In this document: positions 6,046-6,744 of the stretch, piece by piece
How the letters are laid out: the number at the start of each line of letters is the position of its first letter
How positions within the stretch are numbered: the stretch's first letter is position 1
Source of the DNA: Chitinophaga pinensis
GTDB lineage: Bacteria; Bacteroidota; Bacteroidia; Flavobacteriales_D; Crocinitomicaceae
Length of the DNA: 6,744 nucleotides
NCBI GenBank assembly: GCA_945861175.1
Contig: CAMATR010000099.1
Span: 1 to 6,744 of the forward strand
Reading direction: 5' to 3'
The notes under the pieces: generated by a model
What the model was told of the DNA's origin: nothing
The model's database searches: none
Seen by the model: only the letters and a program-made list of their open reading frames with translations
Made by a program: the position numbers and the translations under genes

Positions 6046-6744
6046 ATTTCGATTCAAGGAAATATGTGTTAATTACTTTTTTTGTTCTTGTCGGGGTTAT
6101 ATACACCCTGCGTCTTTTTTACATGCAGGTCATCGATGATAGTTGGACTTTGCGCGCGCAAGAAATAGCAGAAAAAAGAAAGGAAATAACCCCCCCGAGG
6201 GGTGTTCTTTTTGACCGAAACGGAAAAAAAATAGTTGCTAATAGAACATATTATAATCTTATGATGGTAGAAGCCGACATGAAGAATTTTGATACTTCTG
6301 CATTTGCAACACTAATAGGCTGGACCGAAGATCAAGTAAGGGATCGGTTTGAAGCGATTAGAGAGGGGGAAGGAAAGTATTATAACAAGCACAGCGGCAA
6401 AACAACATCTAATTATCAAAAAATCAGAGCGTATTCCTTCATTAAAGAAATGACATTGGATGAAATCGCCCGAATAGCGCCGCACCTTGAGAATTTCCCG
6501 GGATTTTATGAAGAGGTAACTAGCATGAGAAGTTATCCTTTTGCAAACGGGGCAAATATTGTTGGATATTTATCAGAAGTGAATAGAGAGGAGGTGGAAG
6601 AAGATCGCTTCTATAAGCCCGGGTACAATATTGGGAGAGCTGGAATAGAACGTTTTTACGAACAAGAGTTGAGAGGTAGAAAAGGAATAAAGTACATTGT
6701 TACAAGTGCATTGAATAATGTAATAGAGTCTTATTCAGGGGGTA
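6042..6744 (+). CDS. mrdA: Penicillin-binding protein 2, elongation transpeptidase, N-terminal part (cut by right edge)
   Basis: I translated 234 codons from the ATG at 6042, which overlaps the mreD stop, to the window edge with no stop. A short cytoplasmic tail and one membrane anchor (about 9-29) are followed by the class B PBP pedestal: AEKRKEITPPRGVLFDRNGK (43-62), the most recognisable motif, then SYPFANGANIVGYLSEV (164-180) and GRAGIERFYEQELRGRKG (198-215). PBP2 cross-links new peptidoglycan during side-wall growth, together with RodA and activated by MreC. The transpeptidase domain with its SxxK, SxN and KTG motifs lies beyond the edge and cannot be confirmed. The mre context favours PBP2 over the division enzyme PBP3 (FtsI). 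In many Bacteroidota rodA comes next; that cannot be seen here. Confidence 0.95.
   Translation, partial: MNFDSRKYVLITFFVLVGVIYTLRLFYMQVIDDSWTLRAQEIAEKRKEITPPRGVLFDRNGKKIVANRTYYNLMMVEADMKNFDTSAFATLIGWTEDQVRDRFEAIREGEGKYYNKHSGKTTSNYQKIRAYSFIKEMTLDEIARIAPHLENFPGFYEEVTSMRSYPFANGANIVGYLSEVNREEVEEDRFYKPGYNIGRAGIERFYEQELRGRKGIKYIVTSALNNVIESYSGG

Overview
The window looks like an ordinary core-genome segment of a Bacteroidota (Bacteroidetes) bacterium, most like Flavobacteriia or a related class. The reasons are low G+C, start codons with no proper Shine-Dalgarno sequence, promoter boxes of the Bacteroidota TAnnTTTG type, and the gene order purH-mreB-mreC-mreD-mrdA. The genus cannot be told from this sequence. 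I see no mobile element, CRISPR array, tRNA or rRNA, and no undescribed system. The points of interest are regulatory.

Left part, minus strand (1-1809). Read in the direction of transcription, an OmpR/PhoB-type response regulator (1809-1114) is followed after 19 bases by a deoxycytidylate (dCMP) deaminase (1094-648). The deaminase overlaps by 11 bases the start of an S41 carboxy-terminal processing protease (658-1), which is cut by the left edge. A perfect TAnnTTTG box lies in the gap before the deaminase, so the deaminase-protease pair may have its own promoter besides read-through from the regulator gene.

Centre (1810-1996). A 187-base divergent intergenic region separates the regulator from purH. 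It should hold both promoters, but only a one-mismatch -7 box for purH is visible.

Right part, plus strand (1997-6744). purH makes IMP in the last two steps of purine synthesis. After 95 bases comes mreB, the actin-like scaffold of rod-shaped growth. Between mreB and mreC is a strong intrinsic terminator whose T-tract runs directly into a perfect TAnnTTTG box, and this box sits only 3 bases before the mreC ATG. mreC, mreD and mrdA (PBP2, cut by the right edge) are joined by ATGA stop/start overlaps and are probably translated in a coupled way. MreB, MreC, MreD and PBP2 together form most of the elongasome, which builds side-wall peptidoglycan. The layout suggests that mreB is transcribed apart from mreCD-mrdA, with a leaderless or nearly leaderless mRNA for the latter.
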